Assembly: GCA_017522185.1 (NCBI GenBank)
Contig: JAFWZZ010000005.1
Location: forward strand, 62,001 to 126,000
Reading direction: 5' to 3'
DNA from: Bacillota bacterium
GTDB taxonomy: Bacteria; Bacillota; Clostridia; Peptostreptococcales; Anaerovoracaceae
Length of the DNA stretch: 64,000 bases
Shown here: in pieces, positions 1 to 8,093 of the stretch
Numbering within the stretch: the stretch's first letter is position 1
Layout of the letters: each line of letters opens with the position of its first letter
The notes under the pieces: model-generated
Seen by the model: the letters and a program-made list of their open reading frames with translations, nothing else
Databases searched by the model: none
Told to the model about the DNA's origin: nothing
Program-made: the position numbers and the translations under genes

Positions 1-1
1 G

Positions 2-889
2 CTCATTGAAGAAATCGAAACCACTGCGGCAGAGTTGCAGCAGGAGGCCATCATCTATCTGACAAAATCTGTAGAAGACGGCATCATCAAAGCCAGAGAG
101 ACGGCGGAATCCCTGAACGGCGAACCGGCACGTTTCTATGCCTGCGGCGGCGACGGCACCAATAACGAAATCATCAACGGTGCTGCGGACTTCCCAAACA
201 TCGCCTTAGGGTGCGTACCAATCGGCACCGGAAACGACATGGTCAGAAACTTTCCGGAAGCGGGGGATTTCCTGTTCATCAAAAGCCAGATGCTGGGCGA
301 AGTAAAGCGCATCGATCTGATGAAATACAAGGGCAGGCTCAATGGCGAGATGAGAGAAGGGTATTGCGTCAACATGTTCAATATCGGTTTGGACTGTGAC
401 GTGGTGGCATTGACCAACGTGCTGAAAAAGAAGCCTTTTATCGCAGGTTCTTTTGCATATCTGCTGGCTGTAGGCGGTATGTTCCTGCGGAAGAAGCCGA
501 TCCATATGCAGCTTTGGGAAGATGATAAATTAATGGTAGATGGGGAAGTGCTGCTGGTTGCCATTGCCAACGGCGGCTACTGCGGCGGCGGTATGAACAC
601 ATCTCCGCAGTCCTGCATGAACGATGGTGTTTTTGACCTGAACATCATCAAAAACGTATCCCATGCGGCATTCTTGAAATTGTTCCCGAAATACAAAGCG
701 GGAACCCATTTACAGGTTCCCGGTATTGAAAAAGTGATTACCACCAAGCAGAGCAAGGCGCTGACTATGGTTCCGAAGCAGAAGGATTTCAACATCTGCA
801 TCGACGGCGAAATCTATGCTGCGGAAGGTCAGATCGAATACAGCATGGCAGAAGGTGCCCTGCAGTTTATCGTTCCGGCAAAATTGTAA
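2..889 (+). CDS. YegS/BmrU-type lipid (diacylglycerol) kinase, 5' end outside window
   Basis: The reading frame is open from base 2, so this is the C-terminal 295 residues of a gene that starts upstream of the window. It contains the nucleotide-binding motif of the diacylglycerol/sphingosine kinase fold (GGDGTNNEIING) followed by GTGNDMVRNF, the two hallmark glycine-rich loops, and a C-terminal beta-sandwich region with TSPQSCMNDGVFDL. Enzymes of this family phosphorylate diacylglycerol or related lipids at the inner face of the membrane, recycling lipid or making a signal. The last codon abuts the stop of the convergent racemase gene at 890. Substrate cannot be read from the sequence. Confidence 0.85.
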   Translation, partial: LIEEIETTAAELQQEAIIYLTKSVEDGIIKARETAESLNGEPARFYACGGDGTNNEIINGAADFPNIALGCVPIGTGNDMVRNFPEAGDFLFIKSQMLGEVKRIDLMKYKGRLNGEMREGYCVNMFNIGLDCDVVALTNVLKKKPFIAGSFAYLLAVGGMFLRKKPIHMQLWEDDKLMVDGEVLLVAIANGGYCGGGMNTSPQSCMNDGVFDLNIIKNVSHAAFLKLFPKYKAGTHLQVPGIEKVITTKQSKALTMVPKQKDFNICIDGEIYAAEGQIEYSMAEGALQFIVPAKL

Positions 890-1687
890 CTACAGCTCGA
901 TAGAAACAACAAGTTCATCATGTAAGACGATAGGCCCCTGGATGTAGATGTTTTTAATCTCTCCATGGGCTTTTTCTATGGTTGCAATGATGGTGCCTGC
1001 CGGCTGTACCAATTCGAACTGGAATGTGCCGGACTTTTCTTCCGTTGTAAAGGCGGCCGCCACCGCCGTAGAGCCGGTGCCGCAGCTGCCTTCGAAGTAG
1101 GTCGTATCCACGTCGGCCACATAGACCACCGGGGTGAGGAAGTTCTTTTCCGTATCATAGAACATGACACCCATGGCAGGTGGTGCGTACTTATCGTTAA
1201 TGTAGTCTTTTGCCAGAACAAAGTTTGCTTCGCTGGCTGCCACATCTGTGACCACCACGTGCATGATGCCGTCCAGATCTACCAGACAGGCATGTTCCAG
1301 AAAACCGATGCCGGTATCAGCCAGGCGTTCCACGGAGACTGGCAATGGCATTTTGATGCGGGTGTAGTTGTTGGCAGGATCCACGTCAACACCCAGGACT
1401 TCATTGCAGCCGCTGACCTGAATCTGGATCTTAGCCGTACCTTCCAGATGCTGCTTCTTTGCCAGCATCAAAGCAAAGGAACGGGACGCATTGCCGCAGA
1501 ATTCCAGACCGCACATTTCCATGGAGTTTTCGCCGGTTACAAAGGCAACCTGTTCGCCCCCGAGCTCTTCCATGGCCAGTAGCCGGGTGGCAATATGCTG
1601 ATACTGGTCGCGGGTGCAGTGGTCTAAAACAAAGATGGTAATGTTTCCCGATGCATCGGCAACCTGAATTCTAATATCCTTTTTCAT
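890..1687 (-). CDS. DapF-fold amino-acid racemase/epimerase
   Basis: A 265-residue protein with the two-cysteine, cofactor-independent racemase layout of diaminopimelate epimerase: first cysteine in EFCGNASRS, second in SCGTGSTA, one in each half of a pseudo-symmetric fold. The DapF N-terminal GLGNDF signature is degraded to ASGNITIF, so a true DapF role is uncertain; relatives acting on histidine or other amino acids (CntK type) fit equally well. Start chosen at the ATG preceded by GGAGG seven bases upstream; an in-frame ATG 39 bases further up lacks a ribosome site. It stands alone, convergent with the lipid kinase and divergent from the cobalamin riboswitch. Confidence 0.7.
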   Translation of the reverse strand: MKKDIRIQVADASGNITIFVLDHCTRDQYQHIATRLLAMEELGGEQVAFVTGENSMEMCGLEFCGNASRSFALMLAKKQHLEGTAKIQIQVSGCNEVLGVDVDPANNYTRIKMPLPVSVERLADTGIGFLEHACLVDLDGIMHVVVTDVAASEANFVLAKDYINDKYAPPAMGVMFYDTEKNFLTPVVYVADVDTTYFEGSCGTGSTAVAAAFTTEEKSGTFQFELVQPAGTIIATIEKAHGEIKNIYIQGPIVLHDELVVSIEL

Positions 1688-1809
1688 GGAGTGACCTCCT
1701 TCATTATGTTGCGTCCATTCTACCACGGGATGGAAAGAATTACAATTGGCAACGGAGTATTGACAAAGTTTTTCGAAATGGGTAAAATATTAGGGAATTA
1801 AATAAGAAT

Positions 1810-2056
1810 TATCATATTCATGGGAAACCGGTGGGAATCCGGTACAGTCGCCTCTGCTGTGATGCGGATGAGGGAACATTTTGCCATTGAAGCCGATGGG
1901 CTTTGAGAAGGCGTTTCTGAAGATGAAGCTAAGTCAGAAGACCAGGTATGATATGAACTGAGTTTCTGGGCTGTGAGGAAGCAACATGTCAAACTGCTGT
2001 CGCAAAGGCAGCAGACCATTACCAGAAACTCTCTAGTATCATAGAGGGTATTTTTT
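1810..2056 (+). promoter_or_regulatory. Cobalamin (B12) riboswitch with switchable terminator
   Basis: Conserved core elements are visible: GGGAA, CCGGTGGGAATCCGG, and the three-prime box AAGTCAGAAGACC. The closing stem P1 is TATCATA at 1810-1816 with TATGATA at 1947-1953. The same 1947-1953 segment plus GAGTTTCTGG (1960-1969) can instead pair with CCAGAAACTC (2022-2031) and TATCATA (2037-2043), forming an antiterminator. If P1 holds 1947-1953, CTCTCT (2029-2034) is free to pair with AGAGGG (2043-2048), followed by six Ts: a terminator. This predicts that B12 turns the downstream importer off. The alternative pairings are seen; the direction of control is inferred from the family. Confidence 0.88.
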
Positions 2057-2106
2057 ATACCCAAAAAAGACTATGATGGTGCCGGGAAGGCAGAAAGAGA
2101 GGAAAT

Positions 2107-3021
2107 ATGAAGAAATTAGTAACACTGATGGTGGCCATCATTATGGCCCTTACTCTGGCGTCCTGTGGGGACGGCAGCACAGGCGGGGAGCTGCCAGAAG
2201 CAGGTGTATATCCGATGACCCTGACAGACGGCATCGGTAATACCGTTGTGATTGAAGAGGAGCCGGACAAGATTGCATCCCTTTCCCCAAGCTGTACGGA
2301 AATCCTGTACGAACTGGGACTAGGCGATAAAATCGTTGGCGTATCCACCTGGTGTACCTATCCGGAAGAAACAAAGAACGTACCGCAGATTGGCGACACC
2401 TTCAGCGTCAATATCGAGAAGCTGATTGAAATGGAAACAGACCTGGTCTTCGTGTCCGGTCATGCGGGATCTGATGCGGTCAGTGCCCTGGGACAGGCCG
2501 GTATCGCCGTTTATACCACCAGCACGGTGACACTGGACGATATCTATCACAATATCAGCGTGATGGGTGCCATGACTAATACGGCAGACAGGGCAGATGC
2601 CATTGTGGCGGATATGAAGGCAGACGCTGAAGGCCTGCAGGAAACCTATGCAGAGTTCGATACCAAGAAGGTCTTCATCGACCTGGGCGACCTGTACTCC
2701 ACAAGCAAGGTGGACTACCTGGGACACAGCCTGACTATGCTGAACACGGAGAACATCGCATACGAATACGATTACACTTCTCCAAGACTGTCTGCGGAGA
2801 CGGTCATTGAACAGAATCCGGACGTATATATCGCACTTTGCAGCAAGGAAGACTTTGTGATGCCGGATGGATTCGAAGAAATCAAAGCCTTTAAGGAAGG
2901 CAACGTCCACTACATCCCATATGACGATCCGAGAGTGGATATGATTACAAGAGACGGTCCAAGATTTGTAGAAGGACTGAAGGTGCTGGGTGATCTGGTT
3001 CACCAGAACCAGCAAAAATAA
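2107..3021 (+). CDS. Cobalamin-type ABC transporter substrate-binding lipoprotein
   Basis: A 304-residue periplasmic-binding-protein-like lipoprotein. The N-terminus has a lipobox signal peptide (hydrophobic stretch ending LASCGDG), so the mature protein is expected to be lipid-anchored at Cys20 outside the membrane. The body has the class III, long-helix-backbone BtuF/FhuD organisation: IASLSPSCTEILYELGLGDKIVG followed by a second lobe. It is the first gene of a three-gene operon with the permease (21 bases on) and ATPase. The B12 riboswitch upstream makes cobalamin or a corrinoid the most likely cargo; siderophore or heme proteins share the fold. RBS AGAGAGGA lies before the ATG. Confidence 0.85.
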   Translation: MKKLVTLMVAIIMALTLASCGDGSTGGELPEAGVYPMTLTDGIGNTVVIEEEPDKIASLSPSCTEILYELGLGDKIVGVSTWCTYPEETKNVPQIGDTFSVNIEKLIEMETDLVFVSGHAGSDAVSALGQAGIAVYTTSTVTLDDIYHNISVMGAMTNTADRADAIVADMKADAEGLQETYAEFDTKKVFIDLGDLYSTSKVDYLGHSLTMLNTENIAYEYDYTSPRLSAETVIEQNPDVYIALCSKEDFVMPDGFEEIKAFKEGNVHYIPYDDPRVDMITRDGPRFVEGLKVLGDLVHQNQQK

Positions 3022-3042
3022 TGACAAAAGAGGTTTTTATAT

Positions 3043-4071
3043 ATGAATAAAAAATGGCTGTGGATCAGCCTGCCGGTACTGGCGGGCGCACTGCTGATCA
3101 TCCTGGTCTGTACCTTCTTTGGTGCGGCCGATATTACAATGAAAGATACTTTGATGGTACTGTGTAACCATATTTTTGGCGGCTTTGATGAGGAGGTTGC
3201 TGCGCTGGGTGCCCAGAGCACGATTATCTGGAGACTTCGTTTTCCGAGAAGCATCCTGGCTTTCCTGGTAGGAGGCGGACTTGCGCTTTGCGGCGGAGTA
3301 TATCAGGCCATCTTCAAGAACCCGATGGCGGATCCGTTCATCCTGGGGATTTCCTCCGGAGCGGCTTTTGGTGCCACCGTGGGTATCCTGGCTAATTTCT
3401 CTACCAGCTTCATGGGCATGAACTCCACGTCGCTGCTGGCCTTTGCGGGAGCACTGCTTTCCATCTTCTTCGTGTATAATATCGCGAAGGTGGGAAGACA
3501 GGCCAACACCACGTCCCTGCTATTATGTGGTACGGCAGTGAACCAGTTCCTGACGGCGCTGATTTCCATCGCCATGCTGCTTTTCTCCACGGAAATGAAG
3601 AAGATTTATTTCTGGACCCTGGGAAGCTTCTCTGCGAAGGGATGGGAGCATGTTCTGACCGTTCTGCCATATGTAATCATCGGTCTGCTGGTCGTTTTGA
3701 TCTTTTCCAAGGAAATGGACATCATGGTGCTGGGCGACGAAACAGCGGTCAGATTCGGCGTAGACATCGAGAAAAACAAGAGAATCCTGTTCCTGGTGAC
3801 GTCTCTGGTCATGGCGGCATGTGTCTCTGTCAGCGGCATCATCGGTTTCGTAGGGCTGATTGCGCCTCATGTGATTCGTCTCATGGTGGGTCCGTCCCAC
3901 AAGAAGCTTCTTCCGCTTTCTTTCATGCTGGGCGGTGTGGTGCTCTGCATCTGTGACACCATCGCCAGAAGCGTGCTGGAAGCAGAGGTACCTGTTGGAA
4001 TCGTGACGGCCATCATCGGCGCGCCGTTCTTCATCTATCTGCTGCGCGCGAGAAATTCGGAGGTGATGTAA
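3043..4071 (+). CDS. FecCD/BtuC-family ABC transporter permease
   Basis: A 342-residue integral membrane protein with about ten hydrophobic segments. Typical family landmarks are WRLRFPRSILAFLVGGGLALCGGVYQ near residue 65, NPMADPFILGISSGAAFGA, and the late GLIAPHVIRLMVG loop that docks the ATPase, followed by RSVLEAEVPVGIVTAIIGAPFFIYLL. It forms the channel of the corrinoid importer with the upstream binding protein and downstream ATPase; its TAA stop overlaps the ATPase start (ATG at 4071), indicating translational coupling. Length is normal for the family. Confidence 0.9.
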   Translation: MNKKWLWISLPVLAGALLIILVCTFFGAADITMKDTLMVLCNHIFGGFDEEVAALGAQSTIIWRLRFPRSILAFLVGGGLALCGGVYQAIFKNPMADPFILGISSGAAFGATVGILANFSTSFMGMNSTSLLAFAGALLSIFFVYNIAKVGRQANTTSLLLCGTAVNQFLTALISIAMLLFSTEMKKIYFWTLGSFSAKGWEHVLTVLPYVIIGLLVVLIFSKEMDIMVLGDETAVRFGVDIEKNKRILFLVTSLVMAACVSVSGIIGFVGLIAPHVIRLMVGPSHKKLLPLSFMLGGVVLCICDTIARSVLEAEVPVGIVTAIIGAPFFIYLLRARNSEVM

Positions 4072-5315
4072 TGGCGAAGGAAATGTTAAGATTCGAAAAC
4101 GTCACCTTAGGCTATGGGGAACGTGACGTCATTAAGGACTTCTCCTGTTCCATCGAGGAGGGAGAATTCGTAGCGCTGATCGGGCCAAACGGCTCAGGCA
4201 AGTCCACACTGGTCCATGCCATCACAGGTATGGTGCCATGTAAGACCGGCGCGATTTACGTGAAGGGACGCGATAACGCAAAGATGTCGTCAAAGGAGAG
4301 GGCACAGATTGCTGCCGTAGTTCCACAGAACTTCCAGCCCAACTTTGCCTTCAAGGCGAAGGAAATCGTTGCCATGGGCAGACATCCTTTCCTGGGACGT
4401 ATGCAGTCTGAGAGTGAAGAGGACTACCGCATCATCGACCATGCCATGGCGGAAACCGGCACGCTGCATCTGCGTGACCGTAAGATTACCCAGCTTTCCG
4501 GCGGGGAGCGGCAGAGAATCATCATCTCTTCCGCACTGGCACAGCAGCCACAGCTGCTGATTGTAGACGAACCGACCAATCATCTGGATATTCAATATAA
4601 CTTAGAAGTGATGCAGCTGATGAGCAGGCTCAACAAGGAAAAGGGCATTACCATTTTCGCCGTGCTCCACGACATCAACATGGCATCCCGTTTTGCAGAC
4701 CGCATCATCGTTTTAGATCACGGACAGAAGATCGAAGACGGTCCGGCAAGGAACATCATCCGTGAGGAAATCCTGAAGCCGGTGTACAAGATTGACCTGG
4801 TGGTCCGTGATAATCCGCTGACCAATGCGGCGGAAATCGTGGCCCTTAGAAGTAACAAGACAGCAAAGCGCGCATCTAACGGCAAGCGGGTACACATCAT
4901 CTGCGGCGGCGGCAGCGGCAGCTACTGGCTGGAATCCTTCCACAACAAAGGCTGGGAGGTTTCTACAGGGGTTCTGAACGTGGGAGACAGCGATCATGAG
5001 CTGGCCCGCTCCCTGGGACTGGCTGTGGTCACCGAGAAGCCGTACTGCGATATCGGCGATAGCGCTTTTGATGCAAATCTGGAACTGATGAAGGATGCAG
5101 ACCTGGTGGTTCTGGCTGACATCGATGTGGGACACAGCAACCTGAAGAACATCCAGGCCCTAAAGCATGTGGATTTCGATACGCAGAAACTGTATGTTCT
5201 CCGCGGCGTAGGCAAAGACTACACCGGTGGCGAGGCTCTCGCGATTGTGGACAGGTTGGCTGCGGAAGGTAAGGCTGTAGAGGTCGATAAAGAAGGGCTG
5301 GAACAGCTGATATAG
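4071..5315 (+). CDS. BtuD-type ABC ATPase with extra C-terminal domain
   Basis: A 414-residue protein. Residues 1 to about 255 are a standard iron/B12-uptake ATPase: Walker A GPNGSGKST, Q-loop VVPQNFQPN, signature LSGGERQR, Walker B LLIVDEPTNHLDI and the switch histidine in VLHDINMA. After a basic linker (SNKTAKRASNGKR) a second domain of about 140 residues begins with VHIICGGGSGSYWLE and continues with GVLNVGDSDHE and DLVVLADIDVG. It looks like a small Rossmann-type nucleotide or corrinoid-handling module; I do not recognise a precise family. The riboswitch context suggests a cobalamin-related role. The stop codon TAG lies inside the word ATAGGTAAG that recurs in the 3' flank. Confidence 0.85.
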   Translation: MAKEMLRFENVTLGYGERDVIKDFSCSIEEGEFVALIGPNGSGKSTLVHAITGMVPCKTGAIYVKGRDNAKMSSKERAQIAAVVPQNFQPNFAFKAKEIVAMGRHPFLGRMQSESEEDYRIIDHAMAETGTLHLRDRKITQLSGGERQRIIISSALAQQPQLLIVDEPTNHLDIQYNLEVMQLMSRLNKEKGITIFAVLHDINMASRFADRIIVLDHGQKIEDGPARNIIREEILKPVYKIDLVVRDNPLTNAAEIVALRSNKTAKRASNGKRVHIICGGGSGSYWLESFHNKGWEVSTGVLNVGDSDHELARSLGLAVVTEKPYCDIGDSAFDANLELMKDADLVVLADIDVGHSNLKNIQALKHVDFDTQKLYVLRGVGKDYTGGEALAIVDRLAAEGKAVEVDKEGLEQLI

Positions 5316-5341
5316 GTAAGCACATTTACAAGAAATGAAAT

Positions 5342-5408
5342 AACAGGCCCAAATAGGTAAGAAAGCACAACGAATCCTTTCCTATTTCAGGCCTGTTTTC
5401 TTGTTTTT
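5342..5408 (+). terminator. Rho-independent terminator of the corrinoid operon
   Basis: Perfect 8-bp outer stem AACAGGCC/GGCCTGTT, with inner pairing of AAATAGG (5351) and CCTATTT (5381), then TTCTTGTTTTT. Placed 27 bases after the ATPase stop. Confidence 0.8.
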
Positions 5409-5617
5409 GTAAAGAAATAGCGTGTTTAAGTCATAATTCCTTACCTATTTTGCACTGATTTTCGCATAATTGTAAAGGTATACGAACCTGCTACTGAAAC
5501 GCCGGCGGTTTCACGTCGGTCTTGGCAAACTGGTTTCCGCCAGGAGACGGTGTGCACTCCTTTTTCTCCTAGTTTGTGCGTGCTGGACAGAAATATGCAC
5601 GATGCCAATTGAAAGAA

Positions 5618-5647
5618 TTGGACAGCCCGCCGAGGCTAGGCTATACT
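5618..5647 (+). promoter_or_regulatory. Sigma-A promoter of the DMT exporter gene
   Basis: TTGGAC (5618-5623), 18-base spacer, TATACT (5642-5647); the RBS AAGGAG and ATG at 5668 follow closely, giving a very short leader. Confidence 0.65.
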
Positions 5648-5667
5648 GTTTTCATAAGGAGAAACAT

Positions 5668-6582
5668 ATGACAAATCAGAAAAAACATATCAACATATAT
5701 TTGCTTTTGCCGATCATTTCCGGCACCTGCTGGGGGACGGCGGGTATTTTTGTCCGCAATCTGGATGAGGCAGGATTGGACAATATCACCATCAACTTTT
5801 CCAAGTTTACGGTAGCGGCGATGCTGATGGGGCTTGCGATGCTGATCATCAACCGCAAAGCGTTCAAAATCGACATCCGGGATCTGCCAATCCTGACGGG
5901 AATCGGCATTTTCGGGGCCCTGTTCCTCAACTACGCGTATACCGAGGCGGTAATCCGGACATCTCTTTCCCTGGCGGCTGTGCTGCTGTGTCTGGCCCCG
6001 GTTTTTGTGCTGATTTTCGGTGCGATACTGTTCGGCGAGAAGATGACCCGGACCAAGCTGATCTGCATCTCCATGGCCATCTTCGGCAGCATTCTGCTCA
6101 GCGGGCTTCTGGACGACGGGGGAACCCTGCCGTGGGACACCATCGGATTCCTCTTTGGTCTCAGTTCCGCCGTTGCCAATGCGTCCTACACCATTCTGTC
6201 AAAGATAGCAACCAACAAGGGGTACGGCTCCATGACCATTTACTTCTATTCCTACATCCTGATTCTGGCTTTCATGGTTCCTTTCGTGGACTTTACGTCC
6301 ATAGGAAATTATCTGGTCAGTGAACCGGTAGCCGCGCCGATGAATCTGTTCGGATTCGTCGTCTGGACCTCTCTGCTGCCTTGTGTCATCTATACTGTGG
6401 CGGTCCGTCACGCCGATGCGGGCAAGGTAGCAACCCTGGCATCCGGTGCCGAACCAGTATCCTCCATGGTGACGGGGATTTTCATGTACCATGAGATTCC
6501 GTCCATACTGGGATTTGCCGGGATGTTCCTGACGGTTACGGCCCTGGTGCTGCTGATTAAGGTAGAGGAAAAGGAAACATAG
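5668..6582 (+). CDS. DMT-superfamily (EamA) membrane exporter
   Basis: A 304-residue protein with ten hydrophobic segments arranged as two EamA repeats of five, the usual drug/metabolite transporter layout. Landmarks: PIISGTCWGTAGIFVRNL at the start of repeat one, SLSLAAVLLCLAPVFVLIFGAILFGEKMTRTKL closing it, and GAEPVSSMVTGIFMYHEIPS near the end of repeat two. Start placed at ATG 5668 because AAGGAGAAAC precedes it; an upstream in-frame ATG lies in the promoter. It is followed 18 bases later by a Crp/Fnr regulator, suggesting co-transcription. Cargo is unknown; EamA proteins move amino acids, nucleotides or small organic solutes. Confidence 0.85.
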   Translation: MTNQKKHINIYLLLPIISGTCWGTAGIFVRNLDEAGLDNITINFSKFTVAAMLMGLAMLIINRKAFKIDIRDLPILTGIGIFGALFLNYAYTEAVIRTSLSLAAVLLCLAPVFVLIFGAILFGEKMTRTKLICISMAIFGSILLSGLLDDGGTLPWDTIGFLFGLSSAVANASYTILSKIATNKGYGSMTIYFYSYILILAFMVPFVDFTSIGNYLVSEPVAAPMNLFGFVVWTSLLPCVIYTVAVRHADAGKVATLASGAEPVSSMVTGIFMYHEIPSILGFAGMFLTVTALVLLIKVEEKET

Positions 6583-6600
6583 TAAGAAACGAGGTTTACC

Positions 6601-7266
6601 ATGAAATATCAGGAAATTTTTGCAGAATACTTTCCGTTTTGGAACAACTTAAGTGCATCTGAAAGGGACTTCCTCTGCCAGAGTACCACAGAAGAACACT
6701 TCGAAAAGGAGCAGTCAGTCCACGACAACCTGGGTTGCTCTGGACTGTATATCGTGAAGAAAGGCAGGCTGCGCCTGTATATGTTGTCGGAGGATGGGAA
6801 AGAAATTACCCTGTATCGCCTGATGGCGGGAGACATCTGTATGCTTTCTGCATCCTGCGTGGTGCAGTCGATTACCTTTGACGTGTTCGTGGATGCAGAG
6901 GAACCCAGCGACTGCTACTGCATCAGCGGGCCGGCCTTTGCATCTGTCAGCGACAGGGTGCCCGAAGTGAAAATCTTTGCCTTGGAGAAGGCGGTGGACC
7001 GGTTCTCCGATGTGATGTGGATTATGCAGCAGATTGTATTTATGAGCATGGATAAACGCCTTGCCATCTTTCTGCTGGACGAGATGGCAGCCACGGGATC
7101 CGATGCCATCACTATGACTCATGAGCAGATTGCAAGACATCTGGGAACGGCCAGAGAGGTGGTATCCCGCATGCTGAAGCATATGGCGGCAGACGGGGGA
7201 ATCGAGGTTACCAGGAAGTGTATCAATATTACAGACAAAAAGAAACTGCGGGACATCGCCAAGTAG
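6601..7266 (+). CDS. Crp/Fnr-family transcription regulator
   Basis: A 221-residue protein: an N-terminal cyclic-nucleotide-binding-like beta barrel (residues about 15-130, including GLYIVKKGRLRLYMLSEDGKEITLYRLMAGD) and a C-terminal winged helix (about 150-215) with the recognition-helix signature MTHEQIARHLGTAREVVSRMLK. No N-terminal cysteine cluster of the Fnr type is present, so it is unlikely to be an iron-sulfur oxygen sensor; isolated cysteines occur in the barrel (CMLSASC, CYC). Position directly after the exporter and 137 bases before urease suggests control of one of these, but no binding site was proven. Confidence 0.85.
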   Translation: MKYQEIFAEYFPFWNNLSASERDFLCQSTTEEHFEKEQSVHDNLGCSGLYIVKKGRLRLYMLSEDGKEITLYRLMAGDICMLSASCVVQSITFDVFVDAEEPSDCYCISGPAFASVSDRVPEVKIFALEKAVDRFSDVMWIMQQIVFMSMDKRLAIFLLDEMAATGSDAITMTHEQIARHLGTAREVVSRMLKHMAADGGIEVTRKCINITDKKKLRDIAK

Positions 7267-7403
7267 GCGGTGTGCCCCAGTTTTTTTGTTGTCAGCATAT
7301 GGAGAACCCTGTCATTTTATGGTACAATATTACCAGTCGTGAATAAGAACACATTTGACTGCAGCAACCGCACCAAAAGGCGCGCTGCGGAGAGGAGATA
7401 GAT

Positions 7404-8081
7404 ATGCATCTGACACCGAAAGAACAGGAAAAACTGATGCTTCATATGGCCGGCAATCTGGCAAAGGAAAGAAAAGACCGCGGCCTGAAGCTGAACTACA
7501 TCGAGGCCATGGCCCTCATCAGTTCCGAACTCCTGGAGCTGGCAAGAGACGGCAGGACCGTTACCGAGCTGATGCAGCTTGGCACCAAAATTTTAACGGC
7601 AGACGACGTCATGGACGGCGTAGCCCATATGCTGGACGAAGTGCAGGTAGAGGCAACTTTCCCTGACGGCACCAAACTGGTTACCGTGCATAATCCGATT
7701 CAGCAGCCGGCGGCAACGGTAAAATCTGGGGAAATCATGGCGAAAGACAGGGACATCATCATCAACGAGGGTAAAGAAACCATCACCGTCCTGGTAGCTA
7801 ACAAAGGCGACCGTCCGGTTCAGGTGGGCTCTCACTTCCATTTCTTCGAAGTCAACAAGTGCCTGGATTTTGACCGGGCAAAGACATACGGGTTTCATTT
7901 AGATATTCCTTCTGGCACATCCGTTCGTTTCGAACCGGGCGAAGAAAAGGAAGTGCAGCTTTGTGCTATGGGCGGCAGCCGCGTAGTTTACGGCCTCAAC
8001 GACCTGACCTGTGACGCAGTCAGCGATGCGTCAAAGGCAGCAGCTTTAGAAATGGCCAAAGCAAAAGGTTTTGTGAAATAA
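7404..8081 (+). CDS. ureAB: Urease gamma-beta fusion subunit
   Basis: A 225-residue natural fusion of the two small urease subunits. Residues 1-100 are gamma ([46 protein letters not shown]) and residues about 108-225 are beta ([52 protein letters not shown]). Fusions of this order are known from several lineages. The start follows GGAGATAGAT. It is co-transcribed with ureC, whose ATG lies 12 bases after the stop. With UreC it would form the cytoplasmic urea-hydrolysing enzyme producing ammonia and carbamate. Confidence 0.95.
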   Translation: MHLTPKEQEKLMLHMAGNLAKERKDRGLKLNYIEAMALISSELLELARDGRTVTELMQLGTKILTADDVMDGVAHMLDEVQVEATFPDGTKLVTVHNPIQQPAATVKSGEIMAKDRDIIINEGKETITVLVANKGDRPVQVGSHFHFFEVNKCLDFDRAKTYGFHLDIPSGTSVRFEPGEEKEVQLCAMGGSRVVYGLNDLTCDAVSDASKAAALEMAKAKGFVK

Positions 8082-8093
8082 GGAGGGACTGAA

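Larger units (their letters stand above)
5316..5667 (+). other. Intergenic region: terminator hairpin, repeated AAATAGG word, unexplained dyads, promoter
   Basis: No gene found. A long hairpin AACAGGCC (5342-5349) with GGCCTGTT (5390-5397), followed by a T-rich run, should end the corrinoid operon. The word AAATAGG occurs at 5351, as CCTATTT at 5381 and 5444, and as AAATAGC at 5415. At about 5485-5501 TGAAAC and GTTTCA flank GCCGGCG, followed by further dyads (TGGC/GCCA, CGTC/GACG) up to 5552. These match no riboswitch that I know. The region ends with the promoter listed separately. Confidence 0.6.
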
